Source: Periplaneta americana (lineage: Eukaryota; Arthropoda; Insecta; Blattodea; Blattidae). From it: a DNA stretch of 64,000 nt. Within the stretch, counting starts at the first letter, position 1. Each line of letters starts with the position of its first letter. The notes beneath the pieces were generated by a model. It was not told the DNA's origin. It searched no databases and saw only the letters and a program-made list of their open reading frames with translations. Positions 22,628 to 36,836 of this stretch are shown here, piece by piece. The stretch lies in NCBI RefSeq assembly GCF_040183065.1, contig NC_091117.1:95382001-95446000 (forward strand), written 5' to 3'. A program made the translations under genes and the position numbers.

Positions 22628-22633
22628 TTTATT
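22628..22633 (-). terminator. Possible poly(A) signal of the guanylate cyclase gene
   Basis: The minus strand reads AATAAA about 340 nt downstream of the cyclase stop codon. It is the first canonical hexamer I see there. If used, the 3' UTR contains the 22696-22910 MITE. Inference only; no transcript evidence. Confidence 0.4.
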
Positions 22634-22695
22634 CGAATCTCAGAAAATATAGTTAGTAATTCAATGAAACTGGTAGCAAAACAGATGTATGGGCA

Positions 22696-22910
22696 TGGGT
22701 GGGCAACTCGTGCTCTCAAACTGTGAACAAACTCAGTCAGGTAGAACGAACTCTGTGCTAACTGCAGTGTACGAGGGCCTTGCAACACGAGTGGTTGTTG
22801 GTTCGCTTGCGTCTACAGTGATTGGCGGCTTGTAACTGCAGCGGCTGCCTCGGTGTGTGCTTTTTTGTGCCAAGGTGTTTAGCGCCTTGGGAGTACGAGT
22901 TACCCACCCA
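22696..22910. mobile_element. 215-bp MITE in the presumed 3' UTR
   Basis: The left end TGGGTGGGCAACTCGTGCTC (22696-22715) and right end GAGTACGAGTTACCCACCCA (22891-22910) are inverted copies differing at two of 20 positions. The interior is non-coding. It sits 66 bp downstream of the cyclase stop codon on the gene's strand. Confidence 0.82.
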
Positions 22911-22975
22911 TTTGTATGGACTTTGTTTTGCCCTCTCATAACATACTGTATACCATTTCACTCCTGTCCAATGAT

Positions 22976-23098
22976 TCAATCGTTCACTATGATGTGTAGG
23001 AACTCTGGCGTCTTTTCTATGGTTACATAATCTTCAAAGTCGTAAATGGAGTTATTTTCATTTCCTATAAGCCAGTAGGTGTTCATCACACCCTTCCC
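22976..23098 (-). CDS. NIT-GC last exon with stop codon
   Basis: 123 nt including TGA at 22976-22978; acceptor [31 protein letters not shown] is the invariant end of guanylate cyclase domains. A short 25-residue tail follows ([20 protein letters not shown], then IVND), acidic and without an obvious motif. Phase 0 entry matches exon 7. Confidence 0.94.
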   Translation of the reverse strand, partial: GKGVMNTYWLIGNENNSIYDFEDYVTIEKTPEFLHIIVND

Positions 23099-23239
23099 CT
23101 GAAAAATAATTAGTGAAACAATATAAATATAGGCGTCCAAACACAGAGATTTTGTAACTACTATGTTTGTGAGATGTTCAGAATTAAATAAATAGGCAGG
23201 GAAACCAGTCCATGTTATAATGACATATTGGGAAGAAGA

Positions 23240-23276
<37 letters not shown>

Positions 23277-23708
23277 TTATTGCTAGAACAAAGATACATA
23301 TTGTGTTTGTTTGTTTCTTTTTATATAAAAATTAATCTAGCACTCTTAGAAAGAGTACTACTTGTGCTCAGGGGGCATTCCATAGAAATTTTAAGACAAG
23401 TATTTTATTAATTAACAGAATAAAAGTAAAAGAGAAAAAAAGACAGGTATTACAATAACTAAAACTTTATAATTTCCCCGTGAGCAATAATTTTTAACTG
23501 ATTTTTTAAAATAAGGAGCTAAATTCCCAAACATTCAATTTTCTAATATTGAATGTTTGCGAATTTAGCTGTTATAGTGTGACCAAGCATTCAGCCATAT
23601 TGGTGAAATGCTGAACTAAACATCTTAGTTCAACCTATGAGATATTAAATGCAGAAGATTAAAATTTGGTAAGGGATATCCTTAATGATAATGATAATGA
23701 TGATGATG

Positions 23709-23777
<69 letters not shown>

Positions 23778-24583
23778 GGACAAAAGCATAACGTTACAAA
23801 TGAAAGTTATGGGACCATCCTTAGATCGGGTAATTATCGGTCCAATGAAGGAGGGCAGAAGTCATGGGCTTATTGTGGGTGACTCGCGCATTCGCAGGTA
23901 AGTTAGCAGATCTGTAATATATACTCAAACAGATCATAACAAACCGATAACAGCGACCTCCTTGCGATAAGGCTTGTCCGTTGGCACATAATATCTTGTT
24001 ATACAGGGTGATTCAAAACCTCTGCGACATACTCTGAGGGATGATAGATCTAACAATAAGAAACCCTTTTTGTTAAATAACTTTTGTCTTTTAATGAGTC
24101 ATTTCGAAGTTATCGTTGAAAATGTTTTTGCGCGGGTGTACGTCAATGTATGCGAATGTGTGTACCCCTGTTTGTTTGTTGAGATGCTTGTAAGAGACGA
24201 GAAGGTTGTTGTTTGTTTACGTTTAACGTTCAATATCTTTTCCTTTCAGTTCAGAGTAATCATCAATTGAGAATGGATGTCTACGCGGTCTTCCACCAAT
24301 ACGCAGGGGACGAAGACCAATCGTCTTGAAGGCGCTGATAAAGTCGAGCAAACATTGTGTGGTGAGGGTGATTTCTGTTTTGAAACTGTTGTTGGTACAT
24401 GAGGAGAGCTCTTCTTCCATTTCCGCGAGCCTCCTCATAACACATTACCATGTCGGCCAACTCGGGAGAAGTGCAGACATCCATTTTCAATTGATGATTA
24501 AACTGAATTGAAAGGAAAAGGTATTGAACATTAAACGTAAATAAACAACAACAACCTTCTCGTCGCTTACAAACATCTCAACA

Positions 24584-24623
<40 letters not shown>

Positions 24624-27600
24624 AACAAACAAACAAACAGGGGTGCACACATTTGCATACATTGACGTATGACCCCGCAAAAATATTTTCAACGGGAACT
24701 TCGAAATGACGCGTCAAAAGACGTAAGTTATTTAACAAAAAGGGTTCCTTATTGTTAGATCTATCACCCCTCAGAGTTTGTCGCAGAGGTTTTGAAACAT
24801 CCTGTAAAGCCTTGGACCGAAGTTGCTACTGTGATTATAAGCTACAGTTGTAGTACATTTAAGTTCTGTCAAGCATATGTTGTCTGATCTTTTAGTTCTA
24901 TATACATGTGAATACAAATTAAATATATTTCCGTTTTTGTGTATGAAATTCAATAAGACATTGTTATAAATTTGATGGGTATCAAATACTTTGAATTCAG
25001 AGTACTACAGTTCTAAAGGGATAATCAAGAGGTGTATTAAGACATATTTTTATTATTCTTTTCTTTAGCAGTGTTACTTGCATGGGAAGATACTAAAAGC
25101 ACAACCCCATCCTATAATACCATACTGTATTATACCTTGTACTAATGCGAGGTAAATCAGAAGTAAAGTATGGATAGTCAACTAATTTCGTAGGATAACA
25201 AAATCGTGAATAATTTTTCTTAATCTAATGCAAAAAAAAGAACATGCTCATCCATTATAAGTGTTGGTCGATTAATATTCCAGATACTTAACTTCAGAAT
25301 AAATTGTTTCAATTATTTCTGTTTTGAAAGATTTGAACTCTGCAATTTTGTAGCAAATTCAAATGGGATTTCTCAGCATTATTTTTATGCTACATCACAC
25401 ATATTTTTGGGTCTGAAGATAGATTGAGAACTAGCATGTGAGGTCAATAATGGTGTCGGTAGTAATGATGATTTTGTTTCCATTACATAGTTAGTAATTA
25501 TTTCGAAATCGAATTATTGCAGCATAAAAGGCCGTTCTGTAACCTTTACATGAAATGAGTCAAAGTCAGGATGCCCTTTATCACAACCCTGTTCAACATC
25601 TACTTGAAGGATTTAGTAAACAACTGTTTTCAGAACATGGGAGGAGTGATAGTAGGTAGAAGAAGAATAAAGTGCATAAGATTTGCTGGTGTTGATAGCA
25701 GAAGATATTAAGGGATATAATACTGGAGTTAAATGACAGCTGTGAGCAGTATGGGATGAAGTTAAATACAAACAAAACGAAGACTATGATTATCAGAAGA
25801 AAAATAAAGAAGATGAGCATGCAAATTCGAAATGAGGTAGTAGAGCAAATGAACAGCTTCAAATACTTGGGATGTACAATAAGCAGTAACATGAGCTACT
25901 CCTAGAAAGTCAAAAGGAGATAGCATGGCCAAGATAGGTTGTAATAGAAAAAAGCAGCATCTTCTGTGGACCTCTGGATAAAGAACTAAGGAAGAGACTA
26001 GTGAAATGCCTTATGTGGAGTATGGCATTGTACAGGGCAGAAACATGGACATTATGACAAAGTGAAGAGAAGCGACTAGAAGCATTTTAAATATGCTTAT
26101 GGGGCAGAATGGAGCATGTGAAAGGGACAGACAGAATAAGAAATGAAGCTGTGTTGGAAAGAGTGGGTGAAGAAAGAATGATGTTGAAACTTATCAGGAA
26201 GAGAAAAAGGAATTGGTTGGGTCACTGGCTGAGAAGAAACTTCCACTGAAAGATGCACTGGAAGGAATGGTGAACGGGAGGAGAGTTTGAGGCAGAAGAA
26301 GATATCAGATGATCGACGACAATAAGATATATGGATCATATGCGAAAACAAAGAGGAAGGCAGAAAATAGGAAAGACTGGAGAGTACTGGATTTGCAGTG
26401 AAGGATATGCCTTTGGACAGAAAACTATGAATAAACGAATTAATACTTTTATTAATATAATTCTGAATAAATTAATGAATACTTTTATTAATATATTTCA
26501 ATGCAAGCAAGGATATTATTTCTCATTTTGTTCTTAAAGTCTGGTAGCCTGAAGTCCATAAGAATGCTACTGAGAAAAAATACAAAATTGTCCTTATTTA
26601 TTATGCATAAGTTTACCTTAACTTCCATTGGTCCTCTATATTTCACAATATATCCACCGAGGAGATCCAAACAATCTTTCGTTTTCTGTGATATGTGAAT
26701 TCTCATAGCTGGAAACAAAAACGTTTGATTATCAGTTTCTTCCCATCAAGTCACGCTAAAAGCAAGCTCATTGTTCCAGGAAGCAAAATCGTAGGACACA
26801 TTTATGTTATAGTGTTATTGGCATTTATAAGAAAACTTAACAAACATTATTTGTGTCATGAAAATATAGTTACTGCATTCTTATGACTAAAAATAATGCT
26901 AATGTTAAATTAATACTTGATTCTGCTCTCAACTTCACATAGCATAAAAGCTACATGTTAAATCTTCAATCCAAAGAGAATAAGATGATAAGTAGGGCTA
27001 GGATTTTCATGATCCAGCAAATTTTTTATAAGGTCAATGAGGTATACATAAATCCATTTTATGAAAAAATATTTAAATGAAAGTACTTTGTTAGAGCATA
27101 CTTTACTATTTTATCTTCATAGAGCATATTTTAATGATGTATTAGTTATATTCAGCATATATTTATCTTTTGAACCTTTTTATACAATTGTCTAAATCCA
27201 AAGTTGGTTTCATTCTTTCTTTGAATTTCTTAGAATTATGTTCTATCATTTTCATCTGGTAAAATTTTAATATTTCCTTCCTCCCTATTCTGTGGAATGT
27301 GCAAAATGGACTTGATCCTAAATGGTCACGAGTTACGACAAATATCTACAGTATATCATTTTCACGCAGGTAAAGAAAGGCGTAACTAGGCATCTCACTT
27401 GAAGCAACTGGATGTGGAAGTAGGAAAAACTACTCTGTTGCCAAATTTAGAAAGAGGAGGGTGTGTGTGATATAGAGAGAGGCAAGAGAGGTTTTCTTTT
27501 GTTACCATAGCTAGGACAATGAAGTATTGTGACTGACCACTGACCAGCAGCTTCAGACTTCAGCTCTCTTTATGTAATTGAATTTTATTGAAGTTGTGAG

Positions 27601-30600
27601 TATTGGCAAGTGAAATACCTGAGTAAAGAAAAATAATCTAGTAAAATTAAAACAATATGTTAGTCAATATGGTGAAAAAGTGTTTACTGTTAAGCAGCAT
27701 TGGCAACAGAAAAACATAAACGTGGTGAAAAAAGGAGTCAAAATGAAAAATGCTCCTAGGAGAAACCCATGCATATTCCCAATTCCATGAAGATTTATGT
27801 GAAGCATTTCTCAGTGCCGATATTCATCTATATAAAGTTAATCACCCAAAACTGTGTTAATTCTTAGAAAAGCACACAGGCAAATCTATATCAGATTCTT
27901 CTACATTTAGAAAAAGTTATATTGTCCGCTACTAAGTAAAATGAACACAGGAGATTAGAAATAGGGTTACAGGCAAAAAAATATATATATGTGTATCTAG
28001 TGATGAATCAACAGACACCATCATTTTCATTTGAAAATCTGCACAAAGTATTCATTGCATAGATATGAAAAGAAAATTTGGAGCAAGTCATGATGGGAGT
28101 CCATTTCTATATAGGTAACAATTTCGCAAGACTGTCCACAAGTAGCATATATACAGGGGCTCTTGTTCACTGCACATGCACAGTGTGTTGTAAGCAAAAT
28201 TTATACAATACGGGAGCTCCAAAGTTTACTTCCCTATCTGTACATTGCAACTCATATCTCATAATATAGATACAATGAAAGTTTATGATAATAAGTTAGC
28301 ATTTTCTGTTTTGAATAAAATTTATATGCCTTGAAATTCCATAAATTTAATTTTTTCTCTTCTGGTTGTCATTCTAGGTATAGTTTATACCTCCGAAATA
28401 AACTATAAGAAATTATTTAAATTTGTTATGTGTAATTTTTATACAGAATGGACCATTTAAGTTGATACTGTACTATATCTCCAAAACTAAGGGTTGTAGA
28501 AAGAAATGTCCTGGATAAAAGTGACTTGACATTATGGGGAAAAGTAAATGTCATTTGTCGTATTTTATTTGGAGAACGTTTGGACGGTCATTTGAGGGTC
28601 AAGGTACGTTTTTTAAATGGGAACCAACATTTTTTATTGTTTCCTTATTCCACCACAAAATAAACAGCCTTTGTAAAACCGAATTTACTAAAGATGTTAT
28701 TAATTGGTCCAACAGAATAATATCTGTTATAATGACAATTAATATCTGAGGAGAAAAATTCGCTCCGGCACTGGGGATCGAACCCGGGTCCTTGGTTCTA
28801 CGTACCAAGCGCTCTGACCACTGAGCTACGCCGAATTCAATCCACAGCACCGGATCGAACTCTTCCCCTACAGTATTTCCCTTTTGTGGCCTGACTCCAA
28901 GTTGGGCATATGCGTTGACACTTATATTCCAAGTCAACTGCCATTATACAAGGAGCGCACTCAGCTGAGTGACTAATGGCCGGGATTCCGCAGTAAAGTG
29001 CACAGCAATCTGTACAGAGTCATGCACTGCTAGCTAGACGAATTTACTAAAGATGTTATTAATTAACAACGGACACAATGTCTCATTGCCTCCTCGCCTA
29101 CTGTTATGCTGGACTGTTTCGAATGAGTCCAACCATTCATTGTGCTCTTCATACACAGCCATTCATAATTTTTGTTGTTATTTACGTTGGTGTAAGAACA
29201 ATTGCAAAGTGCTTTATACAAAAATTGCTTAGTTTTTTATGAGGAATGAGAAAATAACATAAAAAAGGTAGGTTTCCATTTAAAAAAAATTAAATTGACC
29301 ATGACCATCACAACGTCCTCCAAATAAAACACGACAAATAGCATTTGCTTTCCCCCATAATATCAAGCAACTTTTATTCAAGACATTTCTTTCTACAATA
29401 CTTAGTTTTGGAGATATTGTACAGTATCAACTTAAATGGTTCACCCTGTATTATAGGGCATATTTCTGGAATTTTTAACTCGTAAATGTATTCTTCACAC
29501 TGCATATTTTGGCGACTTTAGGAAATAAAAATCGTAGTGCTAATGACAAGGGTTCATTTTTCCATTTGAAGCAATAAACAGACGTATAAAACATACAAAA
29601 TCCAACTTTACATACTCCGAATGTTTTTTTTTTTTTTTATCCAATGCCACCAGGTTGTCTTTTCGACATTTCTGGTCTTCTCTCCTGGCTGTGGCTTAAT
29701 TGTAACCCACTTCTGAGGTTGGGGCGCCTGGAAGACGGAGTTACATTACCCCGATGATGTGATAGGATGATTATGATAATGTAGTGCCAGGAGAGGTCTT
29801 AAATCTAAACTTAACCTAAATTCCAGACCATGGACGAACACAGGAATAATCCCCTTTAAGGAAAAATTCCTGTGCTCTAACCGGGAATCGAACCCGGGAC
29901 CTCATGAACTATAGCCAGAAGCTCTGACCACTAGACCATGAGGCTGGTCATATACTCCGAATGTACAGTTCCAGAAAAAAAAAATGGCCGAACTCTTGAA
30001 CATCCTTACAGAGCATGATTCACACCACAACGATTTAACAACGGTTTTTAACACAATATTATTTGAATAGTATTAAAGGAAGTTATTTCACAACTAACGC
30101 ATAAAGCACGAAATTAATCTGAAAATAAGATCAAATTAATGCCTCAGAGTCATTATTAAACAATCATGATACAGTGTGACAACCCCGTTCATGAGAATTC
30201 AACGTAATCATTCTGAGAGATCTATGCTAGCATACTTGCTTGCAGACTACAAGTTCAGGGTTCGAATACTGTCGAGAACAGAGTTTTTCTTAATTAATTA
30301 TGCAGGTTCATTCTATTTTACTGCACGATTCATCTACTATTAAGAATAGATCAATTTTCATCTCATTTTTTCAAATGTCTTTTGGATTACGACAACAATC
30401 GAAACAAAATACATTTCAATAACTACCAAAGCAATCTCATATGTACCACTGCTTTGGAGGACTGAAAACGTACAATGTGTTGAATCTCGAACTTAGAAAA
30501 TTCAGGCAGCCATTGTTTTTTCTGGAACTGTATAACAAATAGATTCAGATGAGACCTCATTTCAACAAAATGTTTAAGTCTTAAATGCCCTAATATTTAA

Positions 30601-33600
30601 AATACTCCCTTATTCTCTTCAACACATTCAAAATTATTAAGTACAAAATTGAGATAAATTGAATGAAATGTTACTATGTAACTGCAGGTGGGTGACTTAC
30701 CATCTCCAGTGGACTCCATACGAGATGCAGTATTTATGGTGTCACCAAAAAGGCAATAACGTGGCATTGTAGTACCAACAACACCAGCAACGCAAGGACC
30801 TGTGTTGATCCCTATGCGAATCTGTATCTTCTTATCAGGTTGATGAGGAATCACAAAATGATTAACATGATGTAGAAGATCTAGAGACATCGTTGCAATT
30901 TCTCCCGAGTGTCGGTTTCCTGTAAATCATCATCATCATCATTATTTCCACTACCAGCACCATCTTCATCACCACAATCATTGTCCTTGTCAACACTCGT
31001 CACTTACATAAGCAGCAGCAGTAGCATCATCTCAACTTCACTATCTCACAAAATTCAAAATTCTGCTCTTAAAGCTCTAAATCAACTACATGAATGGAAC
31101 ACATCAAATTTAATGACACTCAATTTAAACAAAGTAACTACCAAATTACTTTCACTTGATAAAAAAGAAAGAGAATTCAATATCCAATACAATGGCCAAC
31201 AGCTTCCTAGGACTTATGAATTCAAATATCTTGGAATTATTTTCGATAGTAAGTTAACATGGAGCAACCATTTGAAATATATTTCTGAAAAAGCTCGTAA
31301 AAGATTCTCCCTTCTAAAAAGACTAGCATGAAAGAAATGGGGATGCTCTAGAAATACTTTGAACACTATATATACAAAATGTTTATACAGCCAGTGCTGA
31401 CTTATTGTGGAGAAATTTTAATTACTTCACCTTTCATAAACGAAACAGAACATGTTCAAAACCAAGCTCTCAGGCTCATTACTGGTGGAATCAAAACAAC
31501 TCCAATAGATTCTATGAGATTCCTCACTAATATTAACAGCATCAAAATGACAATAGAAGAAAAAGCACCGATCCAACATGAAAAACTTATCAGATTACCA
31601 GGAAACAATTGGCATTCATACAGTCCTCTCTGTAGATTAAAAATTCAAAAAAATTTTCATATCCATGGTTCAAAAATTAAAACAGAAAATCAATATTCCG
31701 AATTTAAAAGAAAACTTACAAATTAAACCAAATTCTATAACTCTATTAAATATAGAGTAGGCCTATAATCTAAATTTAACACAAGAAATACGTAAATCAG
31801 AAGTAAACACTGAAATAACGAAACAATTGTCTTTAGAGACAATTAATATTAGGTACCCTCCACAAAACTGGCTTCATTTATACACCGACGGATCCTTGAT
31901 CTCCAGGGAACAAGGTGCAGGTGCAGGTGTTACATGCTGTGTCTTCTCACTTTATAGATCTCTTGGATATGGAACAAGTTTTGATGGAGAAAACATTGCA
32001 ATAAGTGAAAGTCTCAGAAATCTTCTATGCCACATCAATAAATTTAAGAATGCAGTTATATTGTCAGACTCCAAAGCAGCTATTCTATCAATAGACTCTA
32101 GACACACACCTTCATCTCAAACAGCAGAAATAACTAAAATGCTCTCTCAATTAACAACACTCAATAAAAGAATTGTATTCCAATGGATACCATCCCATTG
32201 TGGACTCGTGGGAAACGAGAATGTGGATTTTAGCAAAGAAGGGCAGCACTGCTACTTACAGACCTGTTATTAAATTTACGTATTATTGTGTGAAAAGATT
32301 TATTAAATCTACATATTTAGACTTCAAGAAATAAAATTTGATAACACAATCTAAAGGGAAAAAATGGAACTCTCTGCATCATAATCCACAGTTAATTCCC
32401 GATTTACCACGAAAATCGTCTGTAGCTCCATTTAGATTGGCAACAGGCCATGACTGTTTGGTCAAGCACCTGCATAGAATTGGAATATATCAGTCCCCTA
32501 ACTGCCCATTGTGCAACTCAAACCAAAAAAATAGATTCGGAACACCTCAAAATCTGTGCTTCAGTGGCTGACCATGATAATATCTTTGAAAAATATTGGA
32601 GTGCAAGAGGTCAAATGACTTTATTGTCAAACGCCTGGCATTAGAAAACAACAACTTCATATCTCATTCACTACTACTACTAACTACAGTACAACCCCGT
32701 TAATAAGCTCGTCATGGGACCGTAGCTTACAAGTGTAATAACTTAATAATACATATAATAGCCATTGATGCAATAATAAAGGTAATAAATTATGTAAAAT
32801 GTTACTGAAGCAAGAAAAAACAAGAGTTCATATTATAAAAGAAAAGATGTAAACTGCAATAATTATCAACAAGTATAACAAAATAAATTTGTCAGCATTT
32901 TTGCATATGTAATCAGTGGGGTGTGTACCCATTGAGGCAACCCTTGCGTACCCCTATGCATATCACAGACTGAATACCACTGCTCTAGAAGACTAAATTC
33001 CACAAACTGCCAATGAAATAGACTAATGGTATTTCAACATTCTACAACATTATTTTTATTTTAAATTACTGGTATTGCTGTTGTTTATTGTTGTTGTTTA
33101 GTCAACTGTCCGAAGACAGGTTTGAAACTCATAAGTGACACCAATAAGGTATCACTCATGAGGCAATTAAGCCAGGAGATGATGGAGTAAGGTGGTCAAT
33201 TCTTTTCCCCTCTGCATTGCTACTGCATTTAATTCTGTATTTATAAATCACATTTGAAATACTCTCTACAATTCACTTGAAACTGTTGGAAATATAACGG
33301 AACATGGAACATTTAAGTGGGCACCTATTACAGGAGCAGCCGCTTTATATGAGCTGTAGCTCACTAATTACTTTTATTTAACTCAACACTTTTTCTTTCG
33401 AGCTGTGGGCATAAAAACGAAAGGAAATGAATAGCTGAAGCACTCTCTTCTAACTAGTTATGTTGAAACAATGTAAAAATTAATTTACAATAGTTATGTT
33501 GAGTTGAGCAGGTCTACGTTGGCTGAACCAATGTATTTTAGTTGCTGAAATGATGCAGGCTGGTAACAGCCAGGCGAAGACACAGCTTCAAAATACTTTG

Positions 33601-36600
33601 TACGCATGCAAAAGAAACTATGTCATCATGGGCTGCGGCTTGTCACTACAAGAGCTAAGAAGTTTATCGCTCTTCAGTAGGAGATTGAGTTGTGAGGTGA
33701 GAGGTGTGAAGTTCACACGCGTCTTTTAAATTTCCTTACATTGTGCTTGTTACAACAGGACGAACATAGTGGAAAGCTGTTAAAAGATACCTTTCTCTGT
33801 TAGAACTCTGGACAAAAAAGTAAAAATAAAACAGTTGGGTAGGTCTAGTCCACAGCTTAACTTAACACAAAAAGCTGTTAGGAAAGAAGATGTTAAGAGA
33901 ATAAAGACCTTTCTTCTATATATCTTTGATTACAGAACTTTTAACACTATATCACTTAGGAATACAATATATGATGATTACTTTCACTGTTAATTTGAAC
34001 TAAGTTTTTAAATACTAGGGGCCATATTCATAGACATTCTTAGTGCGGGCTTCCGGTGGATGATCAACAACTAACGTTTTTTGTATTCATAAACCAGTGT
34101 TAGCAATATGTTAATATATGAATAATGTACAAATAATCAGTCGATAGCTGGGGCTAGTTTACACGCTCGTAGTGCGGGCTAGCAAAATGTCTATGAATAG
34201 CACCCTAGTTGACTAGTTTTCGGTTTGGGAGCCATCTTCATAACTCCTGAGATCCTGTGTCTTCCAGTGTCTTCGCCCCTGGTGGGGGCACATTTGTGTT
34301 GTGTAGTGTGGAGTCAAATAATGCGTGTGTGTTCTGAAATTCAGTTGTGTGTTGAGGATTTGTTGTGGATGTATTTTTGTGTATCTGTGTATTTCGTATT
34401 GTTCTAGTATGTCTAGTTTCTGGTTTTTTTTTGGTTGGCTATGTAGAATTTCCACGTCTGTACCTATGTTCCTGTAGTTGTGGTTGGCGTTTGTCATGTG
34501 TTCTGCATATGTGGAAGTATTGTGTAATTTGGTTATGGTTGTGAAGTGTTCTTTGTAACGTGTTTGAAATGATCTGCCTGTCTTTCTGTTGTACAAGTGG
34601 TTGCAGCTATTGCATGAAAGTTGCTGGTTTCGCAGCCAAACGCGCTGACCATTACTCCACAGGTGTGGATCACGAAGATCTATTATCATCTGTAACATTT
34701 AGTAATATTTTTTTGATGAAAGAGTAATGGAACCTGGTTGAGGTTTTTTCGGGGTTTTCCCTCAAGCCAATATGAGCAAATGCTGGGTAACTTTCGGTGC
34801 TGGACCCCGGACTCATTTCACCGGCATTATCACCTTCATCTCATTCAGATGCTAAATAACCTAAGATGTTGAGAAAGCGTCGTAAAATAACCTACTAAAA
34901 AAAAAAAAAAAATAGGTCTTCGTAGTTATCTTTCTGAATTTATTCCTAGACTTGTTGAATTAACTGCCCCGTTGAGAAAACTACGGTAATTAAAAAGGAC
35001 GCTCAATGAAGTTAGGGACGTTCATAAACCGAAACAGACTGTGAGTAGTTCGCCAGTATTAGGACTGTCTGATCCTAATAAATATATCTCGATGTAAGCA
35101 GATGCTAGCCCTAATGCTGTGGTGTGTGTTCTCTTACAAGAGAGAAGGCCAATTGCTTATGGATCCAAAAGTTTGACAGTGACAGAAAAGAAATATTCGT
35201 CAGTGTTCCTGCAATAACTTCTATGTGGTATATTTATCGATTTTCAGATATTTGGTCTATTAAATAACTTAAATAGTGGTAGAGCAAATAATAAAATCTC
35301 CTGTATGTAATTATACTGTATTTCTTTCCTTCGAAAATGTAAGAATTCACAATCTCCTATGTACCACTGTCATAGAATGAATAAATGTGTTTTCTTCCTG
35401 CTGAAAAATTTTATATTTTGCACATAGGAGTTATTGCAGGAATGACGATGATATGCACAAATGGAAAAGAACTGTTATCTATATGTTCTGGAGGTAAAAA
35501 ATTTCACACATATATTTATTGTGTAAAAGTAACTGTTTACACTGATCATAACCACTGTAACAATTTTTAACAAAGAACTGGCCCAGATAACTTTTGAATG
35601 TTATGTTTTATTTAACGACGCTCGCAACTGCAGAGGTTATATCAGCGTAGCCAGTGTGCCGGAATTTTGCCTGCAGGAGTTCTTTTAATAATAATAATCC
35701 GTGGCGCTACAGCCCGTGGAGGGCCTAGACCGACCAGCCGGCTTCTGGCCTCACGCCCACATACCGAAGCAGAGGTGGACGATCATCCAACCAGAATGGC
35801 GGTATCGTGTGGTTAGCACGATGATCCCCCCAGCCGTTATAGCTGACATTCGCAACCGGATTTCGCTACCTATCGTAGCTCCCCAAGTGCATCACGATGC
35901 TGGGTGAGCACTGGTCCCATACACTGGCCGAAATTTCATGCGAAAATTTCTTTCCCCATGAGGATTTGAACCAGCGCGCATTCCGTAACGCGAGTCCTAG
36001 GCAGAATGCCTCAGACCGCGACGCCACGGGGCAGGACAGGAGTTCTTTTACATGCCAGTAAATCTACTGACATGAGCCTGTTGCATTTAAGCACACTTAA
36101 ATGCCATCGACCTGGCCCAGGATCGAACCCGCAACTCGGGCATAGGAGGCCAGCACTATACCAACTTCGCCAACCAGGCCGACCCCAGATAACTTCTAGA
36201 CTTGAAAGATTGCTCCTTGGACTAATTAAATATGATATTGATATTAAGTACGTTGAAGGAAAGAAAAACCTTATTGCAGATCCAATATCTAGACTTTATT
36301 TAAGTTCAGAGATGACAGATAATGTGAATGTAGTTTATTCATGAAACATTCATTGGACTTGAGAATTGTTTGCAAGTGACAGATGCAAGACTGAAAAAGA
36401 TTGTACGTCAGACAGTGTCCTGCTTGTTTCACGTATCAACCAAGCAAACCTAAAGAGACACATATCTCATGAAGTATCTCTGTTGCCATTTAGAAAAATT
36501 GTTGAAATATCAGCTAAGCCATATCTGATTGTTATGGATTATTACTCAAGGTGGCTTGAGATTCTTCCACTGAGATCCAAGTTAGCTAAATCAATCAAAG

Positions 36601-36799
36601 AAATCCTCAAAGTTTTATTTTCAAGATTTAATATTTCCAGAACTATGACACCTGATACTGTTCCCTTTAACAGTGTGGAATTTAAAGATTAAAATTTATA
36701 AGCCCTGAACATTCACAATCAAATGGTCTTTCAGAAAAAGGAGTAGGCATTGCTAAAAAGCTGATATCTCTCTCTCTCCCCCTCTCTCCCTCTCCCCCC

Positions 36800-36836
<37 letters not shown>

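Noticed and set aside
22758-22979. 73-residue minus-strand frame downstream of the cyclase
   Set aside because: It lies within the MITE and 3' UTR and has no family resemblance.
23685-23882. Poly-isoleucine protein
   Set aside because: It is the AAT microsatellite.
30909-31030. Serine-rich start of the LINE frame
   Set aside because: This part is simple-sequence DNA next to the cyclase exon; LINE similarity only begins near 31030.
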